64,000 nucleotides of DNA from Micractinium sp. NFX-FRZ (GCA_029339195.1 JAPTJF010000306.1:1-64000); one strand, 5' to 3'; counted from the stretch's first letter, positions 33,001 to 44,614 are shown. Numbers and translations: made by a program. Notes: generated by a model from the letters alone, not told the origin.

Positions 33001-34519
33001 AGCGGTCGAGCAGCGCCCTGCCTCTGGAACAGACACCAAGGCCACCTCCGTCCCTGGCAATGCATGGCCGCCCCAGCCTTGCCGATACATCAGCCAGCCT
33101 TTCGACCTGCATGAGCCACGGCATCAGCCCACCTCACCAGCCCACCTCCATGAACAATCGAGCAGCACTCCGCTTCTGGTGCAGACACCCCGGCGACCTC
33201 CCCGGCATCAGCCCGCCTCACTTGCATAAGCTCCAGCAACGCCCGCGCTGCCGCCACCGCCTGCCGCCGCGCCAGCCCACTCTGCAGCTCGGCAGATGCC
33301 CCCGCGATGCTGCCACGCGCCGCCTCCAGCTTCTCCTGCAGCGAGAGCAGAAGAAGAATACAACGGGATGACATCTCGCAAAGGTGCACAAGTGGGAAGG
33401 GCGGCGGGTGAGCAGGCAGGCATGGTGCTGACTGCACCTCCATCCTTCCCTTGCAGTGCGGGTCCAAGCAAGAAAAGCAGTAATGGGAGGATGCTGGGCG
33501 GGGATGTGCGGCGGCAACGTCAGCAGGGAGACGCGTGTTGAGCGGCTCATGGACCGCCCTCCCCAAGGCATACGACTGCAGCGGGGCAACCAGCTGGCGG
33601 TGCCTTGCCCACCCCCCAGCGCTGCGACAGCCAGAGAGCCATCATGAAGACTAGCACTAAACAAAACTCTGGACAGAACATGTACAGCTGGCAGGCACCC
33701 ACCTGCCAAAGACAAGGGAACTGAAAACTGAGGCAGCACCCAGCTGCCAGAGGCAAGCACCCACGAGCAGCACCCACCTGCCAGAGGCAAGCACCCACAA
33801 GCAGCACCCACGAGCAGCACCCACGAGCAGCACCCACCTGCAGGTCCAGCAGCGGGCGCTGCATGCGGGCCAGTGATGAGTCGACGTTGACCAGCTTGGT
33901 GGACAGGCTCACAAAGTCGTTGTAGTCGTCGTTGATGACCTGCAGCACCCAGGTGAGCATGAACCAACCAGAGATGTAAACACATGCCTGTAAAGGCGAG
34001 CTCGGCACAATGTGTGGCTGTGGATAGGCTCAGAACAAGCCGCTGCAGTCCTTGCTGATAAATTGCACACAATGAAAGCACGGTGTGCATGCCGGGCTTC
34101 AGACAGGCTTCGGGTGCAGCAGCATTGCAGCACAACACAGTGCGGCATGCCGAGCGCATGCTTGAATGCGGTGCTGCTCGGAGACACAGCTACGCGGCAG
34201 CTGCAGGGCTGGCATTTGGCGCACCTCCACCAGCTTGTTCTTGAGTGCACCCAGATGCGAGTTCAGCTCGCTGCTCAGCGTCTCCAGTGGCACCTGCGGG
34301 CAGCAAGGGACAGGTAGGGGGCGGTTGGCGGCGGCGGTGGCAGCGGCGGCGGCGGCTGCCTGTGCTGAGAGCGGGGCTGGCACTTACGTAGCGCTTTAGA
34401 TCAGCCACGTATGAGGTGGGGCTGAACTCGGGCGCCGTAAAGAGCTCGGGCTTGAACCACAGCGGGAGGGAGCTGTCCGCCAGCGCCAGAGAAGCGGTCT
34501 GCGCGGTGACCGCCTCCAT
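27072..34519 (-). CDS. COG2: Conserved oligomeric Golgi complex subunit 2
   Basis: Sixteen minus-strand exons: 34519-34388, 34293-34225, 33939-33838, 33335-33222, 32688-32437, 32201-32103, 31813-31714, 31458-31291, 30973-30873, 30475-30392, 30153-29515, 29047-28943, 28444-28338, 28057-27987, 27603-27527, 27164-27072. The product is 770 residues, near the 738 of human COG2. N-terminal PLWFKPELFTAPEFSP and VINDDYNDFVSLSTKLVNVD match the COG2 lobe-A start (DFVNLSTNLVGMD in human). Later come YSAFQKRWNLPVYFSLRF (human HSFNKKWNLPVYFQIRF), EVFLPQLADKFVRLALQLLARY, and the C-terminal STVRKTESSLKRLK (human VSVRKTEDSLMRLK). The subunit is part of the retrograde intra-Golgi vesicle tether, on the cytosolic face of Golgi membranes. 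Exon 11 carries a polyGln/Ala insertion. Start set at the Met with context gccATGG; two earlier in-frame Met codons exist. Introns hold many copies of exon ends. Confidence 0.95.
27670..27811 (-). repeat. Two echoes of the COG2 exon 15 acceptor side
   Basis: The exon 15 start with its acceptor (27590-27630: tccaggggggctgcaacaca followed by CA-rich sequence) is repeated with changes at about 27670-27711 and 27771-27811. Each copy keeps the CAG acceptor on the minus strand and an A/C-rich tract, forming a ladder of about 90-bp units. Confidence 0.75.
28781..28830 (-). repeat. Echo of the COG2 exon 12 end with donor
   Basis: cccacctggatgaactggtg and cagaggcgccaggatca repeat the end of exon 12 (28925-28977) about 148 bp away in the downstream intron. 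The copy still encodes ILAPLHQF and keeps a GTGGGA donor on the minus strand. Confidence 0.85.
29803..29835 (-). repeat. CAG/CTG run encoding polyglutamine in COG2
   Basis: About nine to ten CTG units on the plus strand, read as Gln codons in exon 11 of COG2, within a Gly/Ala/Gln-rich insertion absent from animal COG2. Confidence 0.8.
30641..30781 (-). repeat. Two echoes of the COG2 exon 9 end with donor
   Basis: The exon 9 end (30866-30911, plus-strand cccacctgggcctgcagggt gcagtacgcc) is repeated almost exactly at 30735-30781 and 30641-30680, each with the CAG|GTGGGC donor. The gaps are filled with cacagcacagca repeats (about 30690-30860). Confidence 0.88.
33692..33837 (-). repeat. Donor-proximal repeat ladder after COG2 exon 3
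   Basis: Five to six copies of a unit related to gcacccacctgccagaggca lead away from the exon 3 donor at 33838. Several preserve the CAG|GTGGGTGC look of the real donor. Confidence 0.75.
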
Positions 34520-34837
34520 GGCGCCGCCCTCTTGTCCAGAACCACCCGCCAGCGCGGGCATAGCCGATCCAGCGACTGCGATCAGCGGGCGCAGGCCACA
34601 ACCGAGCTGCACGGGATGCCCTGGGCGGGTGGTGCGCTGCCACTGCAAAGATCAGGCAGGCGATCACGAATGGTGGCACCGAGGGCTCTGCTTGACTCGC
34701 TGCTATTGGCACCCCATAGCATGCGCAGCACTTTTGCTGCCTGCCAAATACAAGCCTTTATCGGACTTGCAGCCAGTCAGAATGCATTGCATATATCTAA
34801 GACCGCTCAGAGAGATCCGCCCTATATAACCCTAGCC
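34520..34837. promoter_or_regulatory. Divergent promoter COG2 / FAM185A-like
   Basis: 318 bp separate the two start codons. On the plus side a TATA-like cctatataac lies at 34821-34830, only about 10 bp before the plus-strand ATG, so either the 5' UTR is extremely short or the next start is used. No comparable element on the minus side. Confidence 0.45.
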
Positions 34838-37746
34838 ATGCTGCTGGCACCACCTTGCTGGGCGGCAGCGGCTGCCTGCACCTCCCTCTGGGCCCGCCTG
34901 GCCCCATCAGCAGCTGCATCCGTGTCAGAGACATTACTTAGCGGCAGGAGGGGGCTCGCCTCGGTCGCTGCTGCCACCGACGGCGCCGCCGCTCCCGCCG
35001 TTCCCACGTGGCAGCAGCGTTTTGAGGGGGTGTCTCCAGGCAGCGTCCTGCGCATCGACCTGCCCAGCAGCCCCACCCAGTTGTCACTTAGGGTGGGAGA
35101 ACACGAAGCCATCGAGCTGAGCAGTAGCGGTGCAGGGCAGCTGGCAGCGGAGCAGGCGCCCCACGACGGCCACCCCGGCTCCAGCCTAGGTGCGCAGCGG
35201 CTTGGTGGCAAGGCACAGCGCTGCTTGCTTGCTGATGTTGTGCTGATGCGACTGCTATGATATGAGGCTGCTATGGCCTATAGATCTATCATGCAGGGCT
35301 GAGTGCACACTTCATGCGTTGCCTGGACGCTGCTCCACGGGCGGTGACCTGGCCTAGAGCTGCGGTGAGGGACCGGCAGTTCTGCACCCCGTGTCCCCCC
35401 AAGCACCCGCCTCGCCTCCCGCCTGCCCCTGCAGTGACGGTGACCGCGCATCCCAGCCAGTCTGCTGGGGGCACAGAGCCCCTGCAGCTGCTGGTGCGTG
35501 GCCCCTCCCGTTTCCTAACAGTAGAGGCCTCAACCGGCGGCGGCAGCGCAGCGGTGGAAGTCATCCAAGAGGGCAGCCTGCGGCTGAGCACCGGGGGCGG
35601 CGACATTTCGGTGCCCAAGGTGACATGTGTACCGTGCTGCTTAGGCTTGCCGCTGTCAATGTCTGCTGCGTGCAACATGTGGTGCGGGGGGGGCAGCCGC
35701 GGGGCAGAGGAGAGGGAGGAGAGGGGCGTGTCGGGACGAGGGCTGGTCAGGGGGCATTGAGGTCGGCACGGCCCTGCTCATGGCATGTTCCATGTCAGGG
35801 CCACTGGACTGCCTGTGCAGAGTGGCGCAAGACCCTGTACTGGTGAGCAAGGCAATCAGCCGTGCTGACTGTTTTGTGCCTCCCTGTACTCCCGTGGGTG
35901 CCCACTCTCACTTCCACCTCGCAGTGTCGCTTTGTGTGTACTACCACTCTCACTTCCACCGCGCACTGCCGCTTTGTGTGAACTGTCCCTCTCACTTCCA
36001 CCGCGCAGAGCCGCTGTGTGTGTACTACCACGCCTCACTCTGTCCTCCTCCCTCCTCTGCACCCCAGGTCGAGGCTGTCAATGCCCACTCAGTTCTCACT
36101 GCTCACTTCCAAACGTATGCTGCTGCCGCGTGCAGGTGAAGGCTGTGGATGCCCACCTCACCTCTGGCGGCGGCGCCATCAGCGGCGCCGTCACTGGAGT
36201 GGATGTGCGGCTGCGCTCCGGGGGCGGGGCAGTGAGCCTGAAGAGCCTGGTTGGGAAGCGGGCCGAGGTGGACAGCGCGGGAGGGGCTGTGACGTTGGGC
36301 GCGTGCTATGCAGACCTGCTGCACGTCCAGTCGGGTGAGGGGGCGGAGGTGGGCGGCGTTGGGAGAAACATGCTGGCGCCGTCTTGCTTTGCTTGCTTCT
36401 CTCGTTGTGCTGCAAGCGCTACTCCCACTACAAAACTGTTCAACAGGTATCACTCGCTGCCTGCAAAGCTCATCGCTCTGCGCACTGGCCCCTTGCTACT
36501 GTGAAATGCATGCAGGCGGCGGCCTGATCCACGTGACGAACATGGACTGCCGGGCCGGCACCGCTGCGCTGCGCTCCTCCGGAGGCCCGGTCGCAGTGGA
36601 CAGCTTGGACGGCAACCTGAACATTGACTCAGAGGGCGGCGACGTGCGGGTGGGTCGGGTGCTCATGCTGCGAGCACAGTGCTTGCGTTGTGACTGGCGG
36701 GGGAGTGGCGGGCAGGGTGGACAGGGAAGGGGACAAGTGCTGCAGGGCTGGCCCCCAGCTCATTCACCAACCCGCATCTCACCCTGCCCAAAGGCATTCT
36801 TCCCCTGAATGCTGCAACATGTCCACCCCTGCACCTCTTCCCTGGCTGTAGGCCACCTGCACGGCAATGCCCCGGCCCGCCCCTGCTCTGCCTTGGCGTC
36901 GTTCTCCTGTCCTGCCCCTCATCACCCGCATACTGCCACACTCCTGCCTGCCTGCCCGGTGCTGTAGGTCCCAACAGCAAGCCGACGCTCTGGCCTGCGC
37001 CACCCCGCCCGCTGCTGCCCTCCTCTTTCACCATCTCGCCCTGCCACCGTCCCCTGCCTCTGAGCAGGTCCAACTGCACGACAACGCCGGGGCTGTCAGC
37101 ATCTGTAGCGGGGGTGGCGACATCCAGCTCTTCCTCAACCCGGCGGTGTCAGGCCGCCTGCTGCTGCGCAACTGCGCGCGCGTCGCGGCCCGCCCCGGCA
37201 CCGTGCGCATGGCGCAGCCGCAGGACGACGGCACGCTAGCACTGGCGCTGCCGCTGGGGCCGGCCACGTCAGCAGCTGCAGCGGCTGGCACTACGCGCGG
37301 CCTGCCGCCGATGAGCCGGCTGCAGCGTGGCGCGGGCCAGCAGGGGGAGCAGCAGGGTGGGCAGGCGCAGCCGCCGCCGGGCAATGCGGTGACCACTGCA
37401 AGCAGGGAGGGGGCGGCTGGTGGCGCTGAGATTGTGCTCGATGCAGGTACGGGGAACATGCGTGCAGGTTGGCAAGTGTGGCAGAGTGGCTGAGGGGCAG
37501 GGCGGCTGACAAGGGCAAGAGCGCACCCTGGCCAGATGGGCCCACACCCGACTGCATGCCTGAGCCACAGATGCCAGCTCCACACTGCTGCTCTGGTGCT
37601 GCCCTCATCTGCATGTTGCAACTGCATCCTTTGTGCCGCCATGAAATGCTGTTGACCCCCTCCCCTCCTGCCCTCCAGGCGGCCGCGGAACCGTGTCGAT
37701 CACTGAGCGTGGCTGGATGGATGCGTTGCGCCAGCGGTACAGCTGA
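34838..37746 (+). CDS. FAM185A-like DUF4097 (beta-helix) protein
   Basis: Six exons: 34838-35189, 35435-35619, 36136-36334, 36516-36649, 37068-37446 and 37679-37746, giving 438 residues. The first about 50 residues are Ala/Ser/Arg-rich without acidic residues early on, as in a mitochondrial or plastid transit peptide. The rest has repeating short strands with Gly turns: LTVEASTGGGSAAVEV, LRLSTGGGDISV, LTSGGGAISGAV, LRSGGGAVSLKS, VDSAGGAVTLG, LNIDSEGGDVRV, SICSGGGDIQLF. This periodic G-G-x-hydrophobic pattern is that of DUF4097/'putative adhesin' domains, and FAM185A is the eukaryotic member. It ends with a GTVSI strand and ERGWMDALRQRYS. Function of the family is unknown. Intron 2 has a three-copy repeat. 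Gene divergent from COG2. Confidence 0.65.
35901..36030 (+). repeat. Three-copy 47-bp tandem repeat in an intron
   Basis: Units of the form ctctcacttccaccgcgcag then a ccgctttgtgtgtactacca-like half, at about 35906, 35957 and 35993. Each carries a CAG or CAC at the position of an acceptor, upstream of the true exon 3 acceptor at 36135. Confidence 0.75.
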
Positions 37747-38625
37747 CTGGCTGGCGTGCATTGACCGGCACTTCCGGTGCACGCAGGCGTGGGCCTACCA
37801 GGCGTCACTGCCTTTACAAGCAGCAGAGCCCCCCAGAGAAAGAAACACTGCCACGCTGTGCTACCCCTGTCATATGTGTCAGGCTTGTAGCGCCGCTTTT
37901 GTTCACTGGTGCGGCGCAGTGAGCAGTGCTCGGGTAGCCGAAGGGTGGTGCCTCCCCCCGGGGGAGTTCAGTGTCTGCTTTTTGGTACTTTTTTCAGACT
38001 TACGGCCAGAACGTGTGTGTGCCTCAACCTGACAGTGTAGCGTAGCTTTGGCAACCCAAGCAACCAACCAGGCACATATCACATTAGGCACACATACAGA
38101 GAGCTCCCCAGCCTGAGCAGCCTGGTAGGGCAGGCCCGCCGGCGTGTCAGAGCCCTGTAATGGGGACCCGCCAGAAAGGAAGAGCCTCCAATACTTAATT
38201 TGACGACTCTGCACACCCAGATGCCTGGGAGCCCCAAAGCAAGCCAGGCTCCCAGGCAAAAGTTGTGGGGGTGCCCGAGCACGTCAGCTCCATCAGGTCT
38301 GCCGGCTCCTTGCACATCAGATAACAAGTCCAGTGCCGCCCCTCGCCTGTCCACCACGCCTTTTACACTTGACAGGAACAGCACGAAGACGCCCGGCGCG
38401 AGAGGCAGCCCTGAGGCGGAGCGGGCCTTGAGTGCAGGCTCCCCGCGTGCGCCTCGTCCCTTCGAGGGTGCTCAACCGCAAGTGTGGGGCCGTTTCTTCC
38501 CCGATCGTGCCCTCTTTGCGCGGCGCAGCAACAGCACTTCTAGCCTGGGCTCAACCAGCTAGCTGTTTCCCCTCCAGGCGTCAACATCAGCGCAGGGCTG
38601 CGGAAAACAGAGGCTACAGGCCGTC
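37747..38625. other. Intergenic region
   Basis: No supported gene. TGTAA at 38156-38160 may end the FAM185A-like transcript. The last 200 bp before 38626 should hold the promoter and 5' UTR of the Gln-rich gene; no TATA element is seen. Confidence 0.45.
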
Positions 38626-41600
38626 ATGGTAAGCACGGCCCCACGGCACTCTGCCCGGAGGTTGCCATCGCCCCCACAGAGCCCTGCCAGCCTCTTGGAA
38701 TCCAAGCGGAGCTGCAGCATCTGGGGAGCTTGTGTTACACGGCCTGCCGCCGTTTGTCTGGAGGAAGCCGCCGCCCCCGCCCGCCCGCCCTGCCGCGTCC
38801 CCGTGGCTTCGAGGCGCCTGTCCCTGAAGCATCCTTCCACCCTGCTCCGTGCGTTCGTGCAGGAGGAGGAGCAGCCAGAGCAGGCCGGGACCCATGTGGG
38901 CCCTGGCGATGAGCCAGCGGTGCAGCCGGCGCAAGTGCAGCCAGCCGCCGAGCCTGAACCAGCGGCGGAGCCGGCGCCCAAGCCAGCCGCAGAGCCAGAG
39001 GTGCAGCCAATGCCTGCAGCTGATGCGGAGGTGGAGGCAGCGCCCGCTGCACCCGCCGAGGCGCTTACAGTGACGGCAGAGCCGCCCGCTGCGGAGCCGT
39101 CGCCAGAAGTGGAGCCATCACACCAAGTGTTGCCTGCAGCCCCGGAGCATGCAGCGAAGGCAGAAGCCCTGGCGGCAGCGGAGCCCGGACCGCCGCCTGC
39201 AGCCGCAGTGCAGCCACCGCCTGCACCACTGGTGCCGCCGGGATTTGAGGTGGCGGCCCAGCAGCCTGCGCCTGCCCCTGCGGCAGCGCCGCAGCCAGCA
39301 CAGGGCCACGCAGCACCGCAGGCTCAGGTGGACGCACATCCAGCAGCCGAGGCAGCTGATGATTTTGAGGCCCAAGAAGATGAGGAGGTGGCGGCAGCTC
39401 TGTTTGATCTAGCAGCGGCCCCCAAAAGCTCCCCGCCGCGGGTGGCTGAGGCGACGCCTGCGGGAGTGGGTGGCGGCGTCCCGGCGGCGGCCTGGCCGCA
39501 CGTGCCGCCACCGTCCATCGCCGTGCACCCGCCGCCGGCGCAGGCGCAGCAGGTGCAGGCTGCTGCGGCGGCGTACCAGGCGGCGCAGGCGATGCAGTGG
39601 CAGGGGCAGGAGCGGGAGCAGCGCGCGGTGCTGAGCCCCCGCAAGCGCCCGCGCAAGCCCAACAAGACTCTGGCCATGTATGCCGAGTTCACAGGTAGGT
39701 GGGTGGGTGGGTGGGTGCTCGCTGCCGTCTGCCCTGCTTCCCGGCCTTGCGTCCCTGCCTGCTTTCTGCCAGCGCTGCGCGGCTTCTTGCTCCCCCTGTG
39801 TACGGCGCCTGTGCCTTGTGTGCCGGCTGTGCCGCCGCGTGCTGTGCTGGCGCTCCTTGGGAGGCGGTGCGTCGGGAGCTCACGCGGGTGCTGGCATCTG
39901 CGGGCTGCTGCTCAGGTGGTGTGCATGCTTCAGGCGCGCCGCAGCCCACGCGGTTGCCCCCCCCCTTTCCTCCCCGCCCCCTCCTCACGCACCATCCTGC
40001 CCCCTTCCCTGCGGCTGGCTGCAGATGAAGAGTCTGACGGGGAGGAGGACGCTGCCGGCGGCTACAAGCGGCCCGTGAAGCGCGGCGGCGGGCGCGGGCG
40101 CGGCGGCGGGCGTGGGCGCGGCGGCTGGGGCTACCCTTTCCCCGGCCAGCCAGGGCAGCGGGACGGGCAGCAGCGGGACTCCTCCACCGCAGATAGCCGG
40201 GACATGAGCTGGCACGGGGCCACCGCCGCCGCCTCCGCCGCTGCGGCGCAGGCGCAGGCGCAGGCGCAAGCGCAGGCGCATCTGCTGCAGAGCAGCGCGC
40301 AGCTGGGCTCCCTGCTGCGCCCAATGGCGGTGCAGCCGGCGCCGGCACCAGCGCTGCCAGAGATGCTGCGCCAGCCGCTCAAGCGCTGCGCCATGCACGC
40401 CTACATAGCTCACTTCATCCAGCACCAGCAGCAGGCCGCGCAGCAGCCCGGCGGCGCGCAGGCGCAGCAGCACATGCCGCTGTCTCTGCTGCACCAGCAG
40501 CAGGCTGCGGCGCCGCAGCAGCAGGCGCCCCCGCAGCAGCAGCAGCAGCTGCCCGCGGGCCTGCCGCCCCAGCTGGCGGCCCTGCTGCCGGCGCTGGCCA
40601 ATGCAGGCGGCCTGGCCGCTCTGGCGCCACTGCTGCAGTCCTCGGGTGCAGGCGCCACCCTGGCAGCCTTGGCAGCCGCAAGCCGGGGCATGGGGAATGC
40701 CGGCGGCTTGGGCACGCTGCTGCAGCAGCTGCTGCCGCAGGCGCAGCAGCAGCAGGCCCCGCCGGCGCCGCCTCCTCAGCCTCAGCTGCCGTCAGGGCTG
40801 AGCGGTGCGCTTGCAGGCCTGCCGCCGCACCTGGCATCGGCGCTTCTGGCTGCCACGGGCGGTGGTGGGGGCATGCTGCAGCAGCAGCAGCAGGCACAGC
40901 ACCAGCAGCAGCAGGCGCAGCAGCAGCAGCAGCAGCAACAGGCGCTTGCCGGACTGCAGCTGCCACCCCAGTTTGCAGGTAAGGGGCACATGTGGGCATC
41001 TGGGGGCATTCCTGGGCAAGTGGGTCGCAGTTGGAGGGATGTGCCCTAAACCCTAAACCCTACCCTACCAGCGCCACTGAGGGGCATGCATCAAACAGAG
41101 GTGCTGGGCGCAGCGTGCTCCAATGCCCTGTGGGCAGTGCCTTACCAGCCTGCCACTCCTTGTCTCCCCGCCGCCTGCCCTGCCGCTGCAGGCCTGCAGA
41201 GCGCCCTGAATGCCGCCTTGCCCGGAGGCCTGCTGGGGCAGGCGGGCGGGCAGCAGATGCAGCAGCAGCAGCAGCCCGCCCAGGCTGGCGTGCCCACTGG
41301 GGGCGGCCCGCCTTCACAGGCCGCACAGCCGCCGTCGCAGATGGCTGCCAGCGGACCGGCTCAGGCGCTGCAGGTGTGTGCGGTTCGCTGTCCTGCCCGC
41401 CCCCAGTTTTGGCCTCACGAGGAGCCGCCGCCGCCGCGTCAGCCTGCTCTGCCCTGCTGTGTCACCCGCATGTGCATGCCTTGCTGCTGCCCTGCACGAG
41501 CGATAAACAAAGCATCTCCCAGCTTGCATGGCTGCTGCCACCGGCTGCTATGCTCACCGCCTGACTGCGCCTCCCTTGTTGCCATCGCTCCGCCACCCTG

Positions 41601-43552
41601 TGCAGGCCCTGGCTCAGCAGGCGCAGCAGCAGCAGGCGGCTGGCGGGGCTCCTGGCGGCGCCCGCGTGCCAGATGTCTATGGGCAGCTACTTGCTCTCCA
41701 GAGGCAGTTTCAGCAGCATCAGCAGCAGGTTGGCGCGGCATCCAAGCCGGCCGGGGCCGCCATGCAGCAGGCGCAGCAGCAGGTGCAGGCGCAGCAGCAG
41801 GCTGCGGCAGAGGCGCAGCAGGCACAGCAGGCGCGGCAGGTGCAGCAGATGCAGCAGGCCCAGCAGGCTCAGCAGGCGCAAGCCCAGCAGATGCAGCAGG
41901 CCCAGCAGGCCCAGCAGATGCAACAAGCCCAGCAGGCGCAGCAGATGCAACAGGCACAGCAGATGCAGCAGGCACAGCAAGCCCAGCAGATGCAGCAGGC
42001 CCAGCAGGCGCAGCAGAACGCCATGTTTGCTGGAATCGCGCCACCCCAGCAGGCGCCCCAGGCGGCGCCGGCCCCTTCCCAGCCCCAGGCAGCGCCGCAG
42101 CAGGAGCAGCAGGGCGGCGGCGGCGGCGGCGCACCCCCGGACCTGCAGCGGTTGATGGAGGCGATGAAGGCGGCTAGCGCCGGCGGCGCTGCCGGGGCAC
42201 CCAACATGCTGCAGCACCTGCTCCGCTCGGTGGGCGGCAACCCGCAGGTGCTGCAGCAGCTGCTGCAGCTGCAGCTGCACCGGCAGCGCCAGCAGGGCGC
42301 CAGCCCGGCGCCACAGCAGGCGGCAGCTCCGGAGGGCAAGGAGGGAGACCAGCAGGCTCAGGCCCCTTTCAACGAGGAGGCCCCTGGGCCGGCACGGGCC
42401 CCCACGCCTGCAGCGGAGGGAGCTCAAGGGGCTCCCAAGAGCGAGGCGGGGCAGGAGGGCAAGGAGGAGGAGCAGCGGCAGGCAGGGGCGTCGCAGGCAA
42501 TGCAGGGGCAGGAGGAGGCTGCCGCTGCGGCGGCGCCAGCGGCGGCGCCGGCGGGCGGGGAAGGCGAGAGGGAGGGCGCAGAGGGGGCGGCCGCCGCTGC
42601 AGGGGCAGGCAGCAACAAGCCCGCCAGCCCTGGCGCTGCTGGCACTGAGGGGCAGGCAGAGGGGAAGGAGCAGGAGGTAGGCGGGGAGCAGCGCCAGCCT
42701 GGCAGCCCGCAGGGTACGGCTGGTGTGGCGCATGATGCCGCTGTCGGCGCGCCTCACGCCAACGGCACCGCGCCTGTGCCGGCTGCTCAGCCTGCTGAGC
42801 ACCAGCACCAGCACCAGCAGCATCAGGCGGCTGCCGCTGTGCATGCCCCCCTCGGGGCTGCTGCTGCCCCGGCTGATGCTGTGCCTGCTGCGCCAGATCG
42901 CAAGCAGCAGCTGGCAGCTGCCATTGAGCAGCTGCGGGCCCAGCTGCAGCAGCACCCGCAGATGCAGCAGCAGCAGCAGCAGCAGCAGCAGGCGGCGGCG
43001 GTGCAGCAGAGCAGCGCGCCGGCGCAGCGCGGCGCCATGCTGCAGCAGCTGATGGCGCACCTGTCGCAGGCACAGCATGCGCAGCATGCGGCTGCCGGTG
43101 CTGCCCAGGCGCCGCAGCCTGCAGCCGCCCAGCCGGCTGAGCAGGCGCAGCAGGCACAGCAGGGCCCGCCACGCCAGATGCCCGCCAATCTCATGGCGCT
43201 CCTGGCGTCGCTGCCCAATGCCGAGGCGTTGCTGGTGAGAGGAATGCTTGCCTGCTGTGCCTGCTGTGCTTGCTGTGCATGCTGCGGTGTGCGAGGTTTC
43301 CTGTGAGATGCTGTGCGCAGAGGAGGGTCCCGCACCTGCCCTGCTGTGGTGGCTCACGCTCAACTGGAGGACAGGGTGGCACGCTCAACCGGAGCAGAGG
43401 GCGGCACGGCACGCTCAACCGGTGGGCGGCGCTGTGGAGTGCACCGTTGGCTGCCGGCTCGAATGTGTGCTGACAACGCCCGCCTCTGCTTGCCCTCTCT
43501 CCGCCCCCTGCAGAAGCAGCAGCAAGCCAACAACAACAACCCGCACAGCTGA
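38626..43552 (+). CDS. Gln/Ala-rich RGG-box protein with basic nuclear motif
   Basis: Exons 38626-38628 (ATG only), 38863-39694, 40025-40978, 41192-41373, 41606-43234 and 43514-43552 give 1212 residues. Intron 1 would start directly after the start codon (ATG|GTAAGC); reading through it is also open, adding 78 residues, so the N-terminus is not settled. Order: acidic Pro/Ala/Glu region, basic KRPRKPNKTLAMYAEF (nuclear-localisation-like), acidic DEESDGEED, an RGG box (KRGGGRGRGGGRGRGG), then long Gln/Ala/Leu stretches with ALLPALANAGGLAALAPLL and blocks of QQAQQMQQA, ending ANNNNPHS. No folded domain recognised. Such composition is known from disordered transcription co-regulators and RNA-binding condensate proteins; that role is inference. 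Intron 3 contains a telomere-type tract. Confidence 0.8.
41044..41069 (+). repeat. Interstitial telomere-type repeat
   Basis: ccctaaaccctaaaccctac followed by cctacc inside an intron of the Gln-rich gene: three to four degenerate CCCTAAA units. Confidence 0.85.
41806..42016 (+). repeat. Coding tandem repeat (QQAQQMQQA)
   Basis: About 210 bp of cagcaggcccagcagatgca-like units in exon 5 of the Gln-rich gene. Synonymous variation between units shows it is coding and not a recent slippage product. Confidence 0.85.
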
Positions 43553-44614
43553 CAGCAACTCTGCTGCTCAGGTGGAGGGGCGCCGGCTGCACGTCGGGAC
43601 AGCCTTTGGTCTGCGCAGTTGCAGTGTGTGTCTTTTGTTACTACCAACTGCCTTGATTGTGTAACACCAGAGGCACATGCCAGCGAGAGGCAGAAAAAAC
43701 AGGAGGTGGTCGGTTGGGCAAGCAGCAGGCCTGTATCGGCGGCAGGCAATCATTCAGTTACATTGGTCTGCTTTGTGCGACCCAGCCCTTTTCTGCCGCC
43801 GCTGCTGCCGCCACTGTCGCCGGCTCTTCTGCTGCTGCGGCTGCCGGCGCGGCTGCTGCTGCCGCCTCTTGCATGATAACAGGGCAGCTCTGCTGCCATG
43901 TCATCTGAGCTGGCATTTGAGCTGCCCTGTAGCTCGCAGCATTGGCAGTCCACCCAGCCCCCAGGGAGTAACCTTGGAAGCAATGCGATCTCTGCAGCGG
44001 TCCGTGAGGCAGCAGCACACCGCGCAGCGCACTCTCCGTGCCGCTGAGCTGGCAGTTGCCATGGATCAAGATGCATTGCCTTGCCAGCAGCGCAGCCGCC
44101 GGCACGCGGAGCAGGCGGGCACGAGTCCTGGGCGGCGGAAACGGCGCACGCGTTGCAGGCAGCCTCCATGCCCTTCAACCATCGAGCTGCATCGTAGTTC
44201 CAATAGTATTACAATTGTTTACATAACAAGTGGGCATCCACACAGCGGTAAATTCCTGCACCCACCTTGCCCGCCCACAGCCTATGCTAAAGGCGGGCGG
44301 CTGTGTACACGCAAGCACCACACCTCTGTCTATTTTTTCCAACTTTGGCATTGCTGATTTACAATTACCAGAAATTGTGCAAATATTGCTTGTGCCCATT
44401 CAGTCACACGTTACATAGCCAGGGAAGCACTACAAACTGCAGAGCACGATGGCGGCATGCGACCGGCGCGCTGTGCGCCGCCTGGCGGCGGTGTGCAGCG
44501 GTGTGAGCATGGTCGCGTGATCCATGCCGGGACACTCCCAATTGCACCCACACCACTAGCGCTTCCTGTCGGCAACCTCACACAGACTCTGAGGGAGAGC
44601 AGGCGGCAGGCCAC
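43553..44614. other. Intergenic region
   Basis: 3' UTR of the Gln-rich gene, then spacer. 43790-43875 is a GCC/GCT-rich stretch giving long Ala or Pro runs in several frames but no gene. AT content rises at 44190-44420. A short open frame from ATG at 44449 has no downstream exon that fits. Confidence 0.45.
43660..43664 (+). terminator. TGTAA poly(A) signal, Gln-rich gene
   Basis: TGTAA 108 nt after the stop codon. Confidence 0.5.

Noticed and set aside
38626..38862. Coding read-through between the ATG and exon 2 of the Gln-rich gene
   Set aside because: Open by chance at this GC content; GTAAGC directly after ATG and a good CAG acceptor at 38862 favour an intron, though this is left as an alternative.
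41687..43363. 558-residue Leu/Arg-rich open frame on the minus strand
   Set aside because: Antisense shadow of the CAG-rich exon of the Gln-rich gene; no start context or exon neighbours.
44449..44510. Candidate first exon MAACDRRAVRRLAAV for the lipase gene
   Set aside because: The exon from ATG 44615 encodes the conserved GRFSCGTTDAEW block and joins in phase; the upstream frame does not.
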